Positions 1 through 7,265 of a DNA stretch of 15,915 bases are shown in pieces; position 1 is the first letter of the stretch; every line of letters starts with the position of its first letter. The stretch comes from CAYWVK01 sp964461865. Its GTDB lineage: Bacteria; Patescibacteriota; Microgenomatia; Levybacterales; UBA12049. Location of the stretch: positions 1 through 15,915 of the forward strand of contig CAYWVK010000011.1 in assembly GCA_964461865.1 (NCBI GenBank), written 5' to 3'. Both the position numbers and the translations under genes were made by a program. The notes under the pieces are model-generated. The model was not told where the DNA came from and made no database searches. It saw nothing but the letters and a program-made list of their open reading frames with translations.

Positions 1-336
1 TTAGACATTAGAATTGATGTAGAGCCGATAAAAGAACCAAATCTAAACGCATACTTAGTAGCAAGGAATATTGCCGATCAATTGGTAAGAAGAATGCCGC
101 ATCGAAGAATAATGGCACAATCTATAGATAGGGTAATGAATGCAGGAGCAAAAGGTGTTAGAATCTTACTTTCAGGAAGAATAGGTGGGGCTGAAATTTC
201 AAGAAGAGAAAAATTACATAAAGGTACTGTTCCCTTATCAACTATTAGAGAAGATATTGACTATGCGTCAGTACCTGCATTAACAAAAAAAGGTTATATT
301 GGTGTTAAGGTTTGGATAAATAAACCTAAAAAATAA
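1..336 (+). CDS. rpsC: Small ribosomal subunit protein uS3, 3' part (5' end outside window)
   Basis: This is the C-terminal 111 residues of S3, which helps form the mRNA entry channel of the 30S subunit. The reading frame is open from base 1 with no start inside the window, so the gene begins upstream. The visible part has the S3 C-terminal domain: a segment reading RRIMAQSIDRVMNAGAKGVR, then SGRIGGAEISRRE, the VPLSTIREDIDY block and the GVKVWI ending, all typical of the family. A TTG at 82 and an ATG at 94 lie inside the conserved domain and are not real starts. The next gene, rplP, follows after 2 nt, as in the S10 operon of most bacteria. The protein looks complete at its C-terminus, ending in a short Lys/Pro tail. 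Confidence 0.97.
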   Translation, partial: LDIRIDVEPIKEPNLNAYLVARNIADQLVRRMPHRRIMAQSIDRVMNAGAKGVRILLSGRIGGAEISRREKLHKGTVPLSTIREDIDYASVPALTKKGYIGVKVWINKPKK

Positions 337-338
337 TT

Positions 339-743
339 ATGTTAGTTCCAAGAAAAGCAAAATATAGAAAACAACAAAGAGGAGTGATAAAAGGAACAGC
401 AAGTAGGGGTTGCTTAGTATCCTTTGGGGAATATGGGCTTATTTCTGAAGGGTCAGGTTGGATTAGCGCACGACAAATAGAGGCTGCTAGAAGAGCAATA
501 ACTCACTACACTCAAAGGGGTGGAAGAATTTGGATTAGAATTTTTCCGGATAAACCGGTTACAAAAAAACCGGCAGAAACAAGAATGGGAAGTGGAAAAG
601 GTGATGTAGCAGAGTTTGTTGCACCTGTTAGAATAGGTAGAATGCTTTTTGAAATGGGTGGGGTAACAAAAGAAGTTGCTTATTCTGCTTTAAGATTAGC
701 AGCGCATAAATTACCAATAAAAACAAAAATAGTTGAAAAATAA
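339..743 (+). CDS. rplP: Large ribosomal subunit protein uL16
   Basis: L16 (134 aa, normal family length about 135-145) sits near the A site and 5S rRNA of the 50S subunit. The sequence shows the N-terminal MLVPRKAKYRK block, the RQIEAARRAITH helix, IWIRIFPDKPVTKKPAETRMGSGKG and the LAAHKLPIKTK ending. The segment MGSGKG matches the loop that reaches toward the peptidyl transferase region; Escherichia coli has MGKGKG there. The ATG lies 2 nt after the rpsC stop with no clear Shine-Dalgarno sequence, so translation is probably coupled to rpsC. The next gene, rpmC, follows after 3 nt. Confidence 0.97.
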   Translation: MLVPRKAKYRKQQRGVIKGTASRGCLVSFGEYGLISEGSGWISARQIEAARRAITHYTQRGGRIWIRIFPDKPVTKKPAETRMGSGKGDVAEFVAPVRIGRMLFEMGGVTKEVAYSALRLAAHKLPIKTKIVEK

Positions 744-746
744 AAT

Positions 747-959
747 ATGAAAACAAAAGAAAAAAAAGAAATTTTTGGCAAAACAATAAAAGAGCTAAAG
801 GTTTTATTAAAAGAAGCAAGAGAAGTTTTGTTTAATTTAAAATTAGATAAAGCACAGGATAAGCTTAAAAACAAAAGATCTATTTTTTTTAAAAAAAAGG
901 AAATTGCCAAGATTTTAACGGCAATTAGAGAGAAGGAGTTATTAAATGAAAAAGCATAA
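747..959 (+). CDS. rpmC: Large ribosomal subunit protein uL29
   Basis: L29 is a small two-helix protein near the polypeptide exit of the 50S subunit, where it takes part in the docking surface for nascent-chain factors. The 70-aa product is of normal length. It has an initial basic helix (KTIKELKVLLKEAREVLFNLKLD) followed by a linker and the KKKEIAKILTAIREKE block, which corresponds to the family's RREIARILT motif. Sequence identity is lower than for the neighbours, as is usual for L29, and its position between rplP and rpsQ settles the call. The last 14 nt overlap the start of rpsQ. Confidence 0.93.
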   Translation: MKTKEKKEIFGKTIKELKVLLKEAREVLFNLKLDKAQDKLKNKRSIFFKKKEIAKILTAIREKELLNEKA

Positions 960-1185
960 AACATTAGAGGGAAAAGTTGTATCACTAAAAATGGATAAAA
1001 CAGTGGTAGTTGAAACTGTGAGATATGTTCCTCATAGGTTATATAAGAAATTACTTAAAAGAAGTAAGAAGTTTAAGGTTGATAAGGGTAATTTTGATTT
1101 AAAACTTGGAGATAGAATAAAAGTTAGTGAGGTAAAACCTATTTCAAAAAGTAAGCATTTTAAGGTTGAGGAGGTTCTAAAGTAA
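946..1185 (+). CDS. rpsQ: Small ribosomal subunit protein uS17
   Basis: S17 (79 aa) is a primary 16S rRNA-binding protein of the 30S body. The sequence has the OB-fold pattern of the family: LEGKVVSLKMDKTVVVETVRYVPHRLYKKLLKRSKKF, then the LKLGDRIKVSEVKPISKSKHFKVEEVL block. The start is supported by AAGGAG at 933-938, about 7 nt before the ATG. That ribosome binding site and the start both lie inside the end of rpmC, giving a 14-nt overlap and probable translational coupling. The rplN start follows after 1 nt. Confidence 0.96.
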   Translation: MKKHKTLEGKVVSLKMDKTVVVETVRYVPHRLYKKLLKRSKKFKVDKGNFDLKLGDRIKVSEVKPISKSKHFKVEEVLK

Positions 1186-1186
1186 A

Positions 1187-1561
1187 ATGATTCAACATAG
1201 ATCTATTTTAAAAGTAGCAGATAATTCAGGTGCGAAATCGCTTATGGTCATTCAAATTTATGGAGGATTTAAGAGAAAATTTGGATTTTTAGGTGATGTT
1301 TTAAATTGTGTTGTAAAAGATGCAGAGCCTAATGGTCAAGTAAAAGAAAGCGAAATGGTTAAGGTAGTTTTAGTAAGAGCAAAAAAAGAACATAAGAGAA
1401 TAGATGGATCATATATTAGGTTTTCCGATAATGCGGGAGTTTTAATTGACAATGCAAAGGATAAAAATCCAAGAGGAACAAGAATTTTTGGACCAATAGC
1501 AAGGGAAATAAGAGATAAGGGGTTTTTAAAAATAACAAGTATGGCGACAGAGGTTATTTAA
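1187..1561 (+). CDS. rplN: Large ribosomal subunit protein uL14
   Basis: L14 (124 aa; family norm 122-124) binds 23S rRNA and forms part of the intersubunit bridge with the 30S subunit. Typical elements are MIQHRSILKVADNSGAKSL at the N-terminus, the KEHKRIDGSYIRFSDNAGVLI core with its conserved basic stretch, and NPRGTRIFGPIARE near the C-terminus. The family usually has a Cys in the VxCIxV segment, and LNCVVKD fits this. The start codon lies 1 nt after the rpsQ stop with no Shine-Dalgarno sequence, which suggests reinitiation after rpsQ. rplX follows after 1 nt. Confidence 0.97.
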   Translation: MIQHRSILKVADNSGAKSLMVIQIYGGFKRKFGFLGDVLNCVVKDAEPNGQVKESEMVKVVLVRAKKEHKRIDGSYIRFSDNAGVLIDNAKDKNPRGTRIFGPIAREIRDKGFLKITSMATEVI

Positions 1562-1562
1562 T

Positions 1563-1886
1563 ATGAAAAAAATAAAATTAACAAAACTTAAGAAGGGTGA
1601 TGAAGTTATGGTAGTTTCAGGAAAAGATAGTGGTAAAAAAGGAAAGATTGAAAAGGTTTTTTCAAAAACAAATAAGGTTTTAATTGCGGGGGTAAATCAA
1701 TACAAAAGACATTTAAAAGCAAGGTCTCAAAAGCAACCATCGGAAATTATTACAATAACAAAACCATTGCCGGTTGCAAATGTAATTTTGATTTGTCCAA
1801 AATGCCATCTTCAAACAAGAGTTGGATTTAAGCTTGGAAAAAATGAAAAAGTTAGAATATGTAAAAAATGTAAGGTGGAATTATGA
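1563..1886 (+). CDS. rplX: Large ribosomal subunit protein uL24
   Basis: L24 starts 50S assembly by binding the 5' domain of 23S rRNA. The 107-aa product has a KOW motif near the N-terminus (KKGDEVMVVSGKDSGKKGKI, about residues 10-29). The NQYKRHLKA segment follows, and then a C-terminal zinc ribbon with CPKC at about 79-82 and CKKC at about 101-104. This zinc form is common in bacteria that keep the C-terminal extension. The stop codon is TGA and overlaps the rplE start by 4 nt (ATGA). Here TGA clearly acts as a stop, because the downstream frame is the real rplE. Confidence 0.97.
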   Translation: MKKIKLTKLKKGDEVMVVSGKDSGKKGKIEKVFSKTNKVLIAGVNQYKRHLKARSQKQPSEIITITKPLPVANVILICPKCHLQTRVGFKLGKNEKVRICKKCKVEL

Positions 1887-2425
1887 GTAGTTTAGAAAAT
1901 AAATTTAAAAAAGAAATTACAAAAGAATTAGCGCAAAAGCTTTCAATAAAAAATGTAAATGCAGTTCCAAAGCTTTCAAAAATTGTGGTTAACATGGGTG
2001 TTAGAGATGCGGTTTTAGATAAGAAAAATATTGAAAGAGCAGTTTCAACTTTAACGCAAATTACAGGACAAAAGCCTAAAATAAACAAGGCAAAAAAATC
2101 AATTGCAACCTTTAAGTTGAGAGAGGGAGATCAAATAGGAGCAATGGTAACATTAAGGGGAAAAAGGATGTATGATTTTTATGAAAAATTAGTTAGAATT
2201 GTACTTCCTAGAATTAGAGATTTTCATGGGGTTGAAAGAGATAATTTTGACGGACGCGGAAATTATAGTTTAGGTTTTCCGGAAAGTAATGTTTTTGCTG
2301 AAATTGATCCATCAAAAATTGAAAGAATTCAAGGGCTAGAGGTTGTAATCGTAACAACGGCAAAAAACGATAAAGAAGCAGAGGCTCTTTTAGAATTATT
2401 AGGAATGCCGTTTAAAAAGAAATAA
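1883..2425 (+). CDS. rplE: Large ribosomal subunit protein uL5
   Basis: L5 (180 aa, normal length) binds 5S rRNA in the central protuberance of the 50S subunit and contacts P-site tRNA. Family blocks seen in order are NVNAVPKLSKIVVNMGV, the TGQKPKINKAKKSIATFKLREG segment, GAMVTLRGKRMYDFYEKLV, LPRIRDFHGV and GRGNYSLGFPESNVFAEID. The C-terminal VVIVTTAKNDKEAEALLELLGMPF is also typical. The gene overlaps rplX by 4 nt, indicating coupled translation, and rpsN follows after 1 nt. Confidence 0.98.
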   Translation: MSSLENKFKKEITKELAQKLSIKNVNAVPKLSKIVVNMGVRDAVLDKKNIERAVSTLTQITGQKPKINKAKKSIATFKLREGDQIGAMVTLRGKRMYDFYEKLVRIVLPRIRDFHGVERDNFDGRGNYSLGFPESNVFAEIDPSKIERIQGLEVVIVTTAKNDKEAEALLELLGMPFKKK

Positions 2426-2426
2426 T

Positions 2427-2612
2427 ATGGCAAAAAAATCAGATATTTTAAAATTTAAGAAAAAACAAAAATACGCTGTTAGAAATAAAAACAGATGTAA
2501 TTTATGTGGTAGATCAAGAGCTTATATGAGAAAATTTGGAATTTGTAGAATTTGTTTTAGAGAGCTAGCGGCAAAGGGACAACTTCCCGGAGTTATAAAA
2601 GCAAGTTGGTAA
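2427..2612 (+). CDS. rpsN: Small ribosomal subunit protein uS14, zinc-binding (type Z)
   Basis: S14 of the short, zinc-binding class (61 aa) belongs to the head of the 30S subunit. Two CxxC pairs are visible, CNLCGRSRAYMRKFGICRIC at about residues 24-43. They form the zinc site that separates this type from the longer zinc-free S14 of E. coli. The C-terminal FRELAAKGQLPGVIKASW is a family signature. Its position between rplE and rpsH is the normal spc-operon order. No Shine-Dalgarno sequence is seen; the start is 1 nt after the rplE stop. Confidence 0.97.
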   Translation: MAKKSDILKFKKKQKYAVRNKNRCNLCGRSRAYMRKFGICRICFRELAAKGQLPGVIKASW

Positions 2613-2616
2613 GATT

Positions 2617-3009
2617 ATGAATCATAAAATTTCAGACTTAATTATTAGGATAAAAAACGCAGCATTAGCCAGGAGAAAAGAAGTAGTTCTACCTTTCTCA
2701 AAGGTTAATGTGGAAATTGCTAAGGTTTTAGTAAAACAGGGATATTTATTAAATGTAAAAGAAGTGGAACAAGATAGTAAAAAGAGTATAAAAGCAACAG
2801 TAAGGTATGAGAAAAGATTACCTGTAATAACAGATGTAACTGTTATTTCAAAGCCATCTTTAAGGGTATATGGTTCAGCGAAAAAAATTATTGAAATAGA
2901 AAAACGTGGTAAAAAAACCGTAATAATATCAACCAGTAGTGGAGTAATGATTGGGAAAGAAGCAATAAAGAAAAAAATTGGAGGAGAAATACTTTTTTCT
3001 ATTTGGTAA
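2617..3009 (+). CDS. rpsH: Small ribosomal subunit protein uS8
   Basis: S8 (130 aa) binds helix 21 of 16S rRNA and in many bacteria represses the spc operon. The product shows ISDLIIRIKNAALARRKEVVLPFSKVNVEIAKVLVKQGY at the N-terminus. In the C-terminal half it has SKPSLRVYGSAKKI and the very conserved VIISTSSGVMIGKEA block (family form: ISTSkGvMtdkeA). It ends IGGEILFSIW, again typical. The start lies 4 nt after the rpsN stop. Whether S8 autoregulates here cannot be seen from the sequence. Confidence 0.97.
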   Translation: MNHKISDLIIRIKNAALARRKEVVLPFSKVNVEIAKVLVKQGYLLNVKEVEQDSKKSIKATVRYEKRLPVITDVTVISKPSLRVYGSAKKIIEIEKRGKKTVIISTSSGVMIGKEAIKKKIGGEILFSIW

Positions 3010-3010
3010 T

Positions 3011-3565
3011 ATGTCAAAAATTGCAAAAAAACCAATACAAATAAAAGAAGGCGTAATAGTTAATCTTGACGGAGATCAAATAAGCGTGAGTAGTTCTAAA
3101 GGGGAAAGAAAATATAAAATTCCTAAGGGCATAAAAGTTAGTCTTGAAGAAAAAAATATTTTTGTTTCTGTAAAAAATGACAAAGATAGAACACTTAAGG
3201 CTTTGTGTGGATTAACATGGGCAAATATAAAAAATATGGTAAATGGAGCAGCAGCTGGTTTTCAGAAAAAATTAGAATTGGTAGGCGTTGGATACAGAGC
3301 TCAGGCATCAGGTAACTCAATAACTCTATCGGTTGGTTTTTCTCACCCGGTTGTTATTAAAGCGCCTGAGGAAATTTTATTTACAGTTGAAGACAATGTT
3401 ATAACAGTAGCCGGAATAGATAAAGTAATAGTTGGTGATATGGCTGCTAAGATAAGAGCCGTAAGACCACCGGAGCCATATAAAGGTAAAGGAATAAAAT
3501 ATCAAGGAGAAAAGATTAGAAGAAAAGCAGGTAAGGCAGCAAAAGCAATTGGAGGAGTAAAATAA
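3011..3565 (+). CDS. rplF: Large ribosomal subunit protein uL6
   Basis: L6 (184 aa from this start; family norm about 177-185) lies near the factor-binding site of the 50S subunit. It has two repeated domains. The second carries the family signatures LELVGVGYRAQ and PPEPYKGKGIKY, followed by IRRKAGKAAK. I chose the ATG at 3011 because MSKIAKKPIQI matches the usual L6 N-terminus. The frame stays open to a TTG at 2978, but that would add an unrelated segment overlapping rpsH. A GGAGGAG at 2980-2986 is too far upstream (over 20 nt) to act as a normal ribosome binding site for this start. Coupling to rpsH, 1 nt upstream, is more likely. Confidence 0.96.
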   Translation: MSKIAKKPIQIKEGVIVNLDGDQISVSSSKGERKYKIPKGIKVSLEEKNIFVSVKNDKDRTLKALCGLTWANIKNMVNGAAAGFQKKLELVGVGYRAQASGNSITLSVGFSHPVVIKAPEEILFTVEDNVITVAGIDKVIVGDMAAKIRAVRPPEPYKGKGIKYQGEKIRRKAGKAAKAIGGVK

Positions 3566-3568
3566 AAT

Positions 3569-3892
3569 ATGCAAGAAAAAAGACAAAAAAGGACAAGATT
3601 AAAGCTTAAGAAAAATACTAAAAGGGTAAGGCTTACGGTTTTTAGATCCAATAAATATATATCAGGACAAATAATTAATGAAAAAGGTAAAACATTAATG
3701 ACAGTAACAGAAAAACAATTAGTAGACAAAGGTACAAAAACCCAAAAAGCAAATGAGCTTGGAAAAGCTTTAGCAAAACAAGCTATTGCTAAAAAGATAA
3801 AAGATGTAATATTTGATAGAGGAAGCTATGCTTATCATGGAAGAGTAAAAGCTTTTGCTCAAGGCGCAAGAGAAGGAGGTCTTAATTTTTAA
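3569..3892 (+). CDS. rplR: Large ribosomal subunit protein uL18
   Basis: L18 (107 aa; somewhat short, family 105-120) binds 5S rRNA together with L5 and helps carry it into the 50S subunit. The basic N-terminus is followed by VRLTVFRSNKYISGQII, the L18 core. The C-terminal VIFDRGSYAYHGRVKAFAQGAREGGLNF is the strongest family signature (FDRgGyrYHGRVkAlAdgAREgGL). GGAGG at 3551-3555 lies about 13 nt upstream inside the end of rplF, a slightly long but usable spacing. The stop codon overlaps the rpsE start by one base (TAATG). Confidence 0.97.
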   Translation: MQEKRQKRTRLKLKKNTKRVRLTVFRSNKYISGQIINEKGKTLMTVTEKQLVDKGTKTQKANELGKALAKQAIAKKIKDVIFDRGSYAYHGRVKAFAQGAREGGLNF

Positions 3893-4407
3893 TGGATAAA
3901 AACATAAAAGAAATGGAAAGAAATCAAAAAACAGATGAATTTCAGGAAGAAATTGTTCAGGTAAATAGGGTTTCTAAAAAAACCAAGGGAGGAAATAAAA
4001 TTGGCTTTTCTGTTTTAGTTGTAGTTGGAAATAAAAATGGAAAAGTGGGAGTTGGTTTAGGAAAAGCTCCTGATGTTTCCGCTTCAATAAAAAAAGGAGT
4101 AGCTATTGCTAAGAAAAAAGCAATTGAGGTGCCGATTATAAAAAGCAGTATTCCTTTTGAGGTTTACATAAAGCTTGGTGCAGCAAAAATACTTTTAAAA
4201 CCGGCTCCATTGGGAAGCGGAGTTATTGCCGGCGGAGCAGTTAGAAGCGTTGTATCTTTAGCAGGGATAGAAAATATTTCATCAAAGGTTTTGGGAACAA
4301 AAAATCAGGCAAGCAATGTTTATGCAACAATAGAAGCCTTAAAAAGATTGTCGCAAAGATATAACAGGGAAAATTTTTTAAGGAGAATTAAAAATGAAAC
4401 TAAATAA
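3892..4407 (+). CDS. rpsE: Small ribosomal subunit protein uS5
   Basis: S5 (171 aa) works with S4 at the mRNA entry side of the 30S subunit and affects decoding accuracy. The N-terminal double-stranded RNA-binding domain appears as EEIVQVNRVSKKTKGGNKIGFSVLVVVGNKNGKVGVGLGKA. The C-terminal domain has LKPAPLGSGVIAGGAVR, LAGIENISSKVLGTKNQASNV and the YATIEALKRL helix. A good ribosome binding site, AAGGAGGT at 3873-3880, lies inside the end of rplR. The gene ends 14 nt into rplO. rpmD (L30), which usually follows rpsE, is absent. Confidence 0.98.
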   Translation: MDKNIKEMERNQKTDEFQEEIVQVNRVSKKTKGGNKIGFSVLVVVGNKNGKVGVGLGKAPDVSASIKKGVAIAKKKAIEVPIIKSSIPFEVYIKLGAAKILLKPAPLGSGVIAGGAVRSVVSLAGIENISSKVLGTKNQASNVYATIEALKRLSQRYNRENFLRRIKNETK

Positions 4408-4834
4408 AAGAATTAAAATTACAACAAAAACAAAACGAAGACTTGGTCAGGGTCATGGAACAGGAAGAGTAAAAACAGCAGGAAGAGGAACAAAGGGTCA
4501 AAAAGCAAGATATAAAATTCCTCTTTATTTTGAAGGCGGAGCGCTTCCTCTTATTAAAAGACTTCCATTTCACAGAGGTAAAGGGAAAAATAAATCATTT
4601 AACAAAAAGCCTGTTCCAGTTAACCTGGATAAGTTAAATGTTTTTAAAAATAATAGTATTGTTGACGAAAAAGCATTAATTAGCGCAAAAATTGTTTTGG
4701 AAAAAGAGTTAAAATTAAGAGGCGTTAAAATACTAGGACAAGGTAAAATTAATAATTCTTTAATAATTAAATTACCAATTTCTAAGTTAGCATTGAAAAA
4801 AATTGAAAAAGTAGGCGGTAAAGTAGAATATTAA
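4394..4834 (+). CDS. rplO: Large ribosomal subunit protein uL15
   Basis: L15 (146 aa, normal length) is a late 50S assembly protein with a long basic N-terminal arm. The glycine- and basic-rich arm is plain: RRLGQGHGTGRVKTAGRGTKGQKAR (family form GRGxGSGxGKTaGRGhKGQkaR). Then come FEGGALPLIKRLPFHRGKG and the C-terminal domain ending SKLALKKIEKVGGKVEY. The start is supported by AGGAG at 4381-4385, 8 nt before the ATG, within the end of rpsE. The overlap leaves no room for rpmD. secY follows after 3 nt. Confidence 0.97.
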   Translation: MKLNKRIKITTKTKRRLGQGHGTGRVKTAGRGTKGQKARYKIPLYFEGGALPLIKRLPFHRGKGKNKSFNKKPVPVNLDKLNVFKNNSIVDEKALISAKIVLEKELKLRGVKILGQGKINNSLIIKLPISKLALKKIEKVGGKVEY

Positions 4835-4837
4835 GAG

Positions 4838-6124
4838 ATGAATAATGTCTTAGCTGTTTTTAAAAACAGCGTTAAGTCACCTGAAGTAAAGAAAAAGCTT
4901 CTGTTTACGGCTGTAGTTTTTATAGTCTTTAGGTTTTTTGCACACATTCCAGTTTCAGGTGTTGATATCGCACAACTTAAGGTTCTTTTTTCACAAAACC
5001 AATTTTTAGGCTTGCTTGATATCTTCTCTGGTGGAACTCTTGCAAACTTTTCTATAATGGCTCTTGGTCTTAATCCATATATTAATGCATCTATTATTTT
5101 ACAGTTGTTAACAATTGTTGTTCCTAAACTTGAACAATTACAAAAAGAAGGAGAATCGGGAAGAAAAAAAATTAATCAATACACAAGATTTTTAACAGTT
5201 CCCCTAGCGGTTTTGCAAGCAATTGGAATGTATGCGCTTTTGAAAAATCAGAGTATTATTTCAACTACAGCTCCAATAAGTATAATAGCTTTTGTTTTAA
5301 CAATGACAGCAGGAACAATGCTTTTGGTATGGCTTGGGGAATTGATTTCTGAAAGAGGCGTTGGTAATGGAATATCACTGTTAATTTTTGCAGGTATAGT
5401 AAGTAGAATACCTATTATTTTCGGTCAAACAACTTCAACTTTAAATGCACAAAATATTACAAATCTTATAACCTTTATTGCTTTGGGAATATTTGTTGTA
5501 GCATCAATAGTGCTTATTAATGAGGCAACCAGGCAAATAACTGTTTATTACGCAAAAAGAGTAAGAGGAAACAAGATGTATGGTGGTCAATCGACACATC
5601 TTCCATTGCGACTTAATCAAGCAGGAGTAATTCCAATTATTTTTGCTGTATCTTTAGTTCTTATGCCATCTCTTATTGGAAATTTTCTTTCTGTTTCCGA
5701 AAATGTTACTTTAAGTTCTATAGCTACTACGATTACGGTTTGGTTTAGCCCGGATGGTATGCTTTATAATTCAATTTATTTTCTTTTAGTAGTAGGGTTT
5801 ACTTATTTTTATACTGCTGTTATTTTTAATCCTAAAAAAATTGCTGAAGAAATTCAAAAATATGGTGGATTTATCCCCGGAATTAGACCCGGTAGCCCAA
5901 CAGCAGGATATTTAAATTATATATTAACCAGGATTACCTTAGCCGGAGCATTGTTTTTAGGTACAATAGCAATATTTCCAACAATTGCTAAATATTTTAC
6001 TAATGTTGAAAACATGGCTCTTGGAGGAACGGGAATTTTAATCGTTGTTTCTGTAGTTTTGGAAACCATTAAAACAATTGAAGCACAATTGGTAATGAGA
6101 AATTACGAGGGTTTTAAAAAATGA
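4838..6124 (+). CDS. secY: Protein translocase subunit SecY
   Basis: SecY (428 aa, normal length) is the central channel of the Sec system, moving unfolded proteins across or into the cytoplasmic membrane. About ten hydrophobic segments are visible, roughly at residues 19-36, 75-95, 118-135, 145-166, 179-196, 208-228, 262-282, 310-332, 364-384 and 396-412. Family motifs include ERGVGNGISLLIF (172-184), HLPLRLNQAGVIPIIFA (254-270) and GGFIPGIRPG (343-352). The last lies in the cytosolic loop that touches the ribosome and SecA. The gene ends with TGA overlapping the adk start (ATGA). A TAGAAT at 4824-4829 is probably just rplO coding sequence. Confidence 0.98.
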   Translation: MNNVLAVFKNSVKSPEVKKKLLFTAVVFIVFRFFAHIPVSGVDIAQLKVLFSQNQFLGLLDIFSGGTLANFSIMALGLNPYINASIILQLLTIVVPKLEQLQKEGESGRKKINQYTRFLTVPLAVLQAIGMYALLKNQSIISTTAPISIIAFVLTMTAGTMLLVWLGELISERGVGNGISLLIFAGIVSRIPIIFGQTTSTLNAQNITNLITFIALGIFVVASIVLINEATRQITVYYAKRVRGNKMYGGQSTHLPLRLNQAGVIPIIFAVSLVLMPSLIGNFLSVSENVTLSSIATTITVWFSPDGMLYNSIYFLLVVGFTYFYTAVIFNPKKIAEEIQKYGGFIPGIRPGSPTAGYLNYILTRITLAGALFLGTIAIFPTIAKYFTNVENMALGGTGILIVVSVVLETIKTIEAQLVMRNYEGFKK

Positions 6125-7257
6125 AAATAATATTAATAGGAATACCGGGTTCGGGAAAATCAACACAGGGAAATTTGCTTTCAAGAAAACTAGGCATTCC
6201 ATATTTATCAACAGGTCATATTTTTAGAGTTTTAGCAAGAGAAAAAACCAGTATTGGAAGATATATAAAAGAAATTGTAAACGCAGGATATTTAGTACCT
6301 GATGATAAGACGCTAAATATTGTTAAGGAATATTTAAAAAGGCCTGAATATAAAAAGGGGTACATACTTGATGGTTTTCCAAGAACATTAAACCAAGCAA
6401 AAGAGTTTAGTGAAGAAATAGATAAGGTTTTATATCTTAAAATATCGGATAAGGAAGCTTTGTGGAGGTTGTCTTATAGAAACGGAAATGATGGAAGAGA
6501 AGATGATACGCTGGTTGCAATCAGAAAGAGAATTCAACTTTTTAATAAAACCACAAAACCGGTAATTGATTTTTATAATGAAAAAGGAGTTTTATCAGAA
6601 ATAAACGGAGAGAATTCAATAGGAATGATTAATAAAGATGTAATTGAAGAAATTAAAAAGATAATCCCAAAAGGAGTAAAAATTAACGGAAATGGTCACG
6701 AAAATCACATTTTAGCTTTCGTTGGAATGCCAGGAGCAGGAAAAAGTGAAGCAGCTGTTTATTTGAAGGAAAAAGGTATCCCTTTTGTAAGGTTTGGTGA
6801 AATTACCGATAAAGGGGTTAAAGACATGGGAGCTTCTCTTAATCCTGAAAATGAAAAAGCGTTTAGAGAAAAATTAAGAAAAGAGTTGGGAATGGGAGCT
6901 TATGCAATTAAAGCAGAGCCGGAAATAGAAAAGATGCTTAAAAAAAACGATCTTATCGTAATTGATGGGCTTTATTCATGGGAAGAATATACATACCTTA
7001 AAGAAAAATTTCCGAATTTATTTCTTATTCTAATTTACTCAGAACCAAAAATAAGGTATGAGAGATTAGGTAAAAGAGTAATTAGGCCTTTTACTTCAAA
7101 AGAATCAAGATTAAGAGACATAGCAGAACTTGAAAAACTAAATAAAGGTGGTCCTATAAGCATTGCTGACTATATGATTGAAAATAGTGGTGATAATTTA
7201 GAGGATTTTCATAAAAAAATAGACATCTTATTAACCCGTTTAGGAATTCATGTTTAA
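6121..7257 (+). CDS. adk: Adenylate kinase fused to a second P-loop kinase-like domain
   Basis: Residues 1 to about 188 are a short-type adenylate kinase (ATP + AMP = 2 ADP). The P-loop is GIPGSGKST (7-15), followed by the AMP-site segment STGHIFR (30-36) and LDGFPRTLNQA (83-93). The LID is short and Cys-free (RNGNDGREDD, 120-129). A second domain from about 195 to 378 starts with its own P-loop, VGMPGAGKSE (201-210). It also has a LIVIDG strand (278-283) and an ISIADYMIEN segment near 346-355. This second part resembles the archaeal UPF0200 / dephospho-CoA-kinase-like P-loop group, judged by eye. Its substrate is unknown. At 378 aa the protein is nearly twice the usual adk length of about 180-220. 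No stop or frame change separates the halves, so it is read as one polypeptide. It overlaps secY by 4 nt; map follows. Confidence 0.9.
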   Translation: MKIILIGIPGSGKSTQGNLLSRKLGIPYLSTGHIFRVLAREKTSIGRYIKEIVNAGYLVPDDKTLNIVKEYLKRPEYKKGYILDGFPRTLNQAKEFSEEIDKVLYLKISDKEALWRLSYRNGNDGREDDTLVAIRKRIQLFNKTTKPVIDFYNEKGVLSEINGENSIGMINKDVIEEIKKIIPKGVKINGNGHENHILAFVGMPGAGKSEAAVYLKEKGIPFVRFGEITDKGVKDMGASLNPENEKAFREKLRKELGMGAYAIKAEPEIEKMLKKNDLIVIDGLYSWEEYTYLKEKFPNLFLILIYSEPKIRYERLGKRVIRPFTSKESRLRDIAELEKLNKGGPISIADYMIENSGDNLEDFHKKIDILLTRLGIHV

Positions 7258-7265
7258 CTCCTCTT

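Noticed and set aside
1852..2088. Antisense open frames opposite ribosomal genes (for example here, and at 2622-3035, 8700-9131, 10940-11278 and 11292-11498)
   Set aside because: Their products are Phe/Leu/Ser-rich reverse readings of Lys-rich genes, have no ribosome binding sites, and lie wholly opposite well-supported genes.
2978..3010. TTG upstream start for rplF
   Set aside because: It overlaps rpsH and adds residues unlike any L6 N-terminus; the ATG at 3011 gives the expected one.
4824..4829. TAGAAT 8 nt before secY as a promoter
   Set aside because: It encodes the last residues of rplO, its only -35-like partner is at 15 nt, and secY is 3 nt after rplO. Such hexamers are common by chance in AT-rich DNA.
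7254..7259. TTAACT as a leaderless-type -10 box before map
   Set aside because: Only 3 of 6 bases match the consensus, and it lies within adk coding sequence; coupling to adk (8-nt gap) explains map expression.
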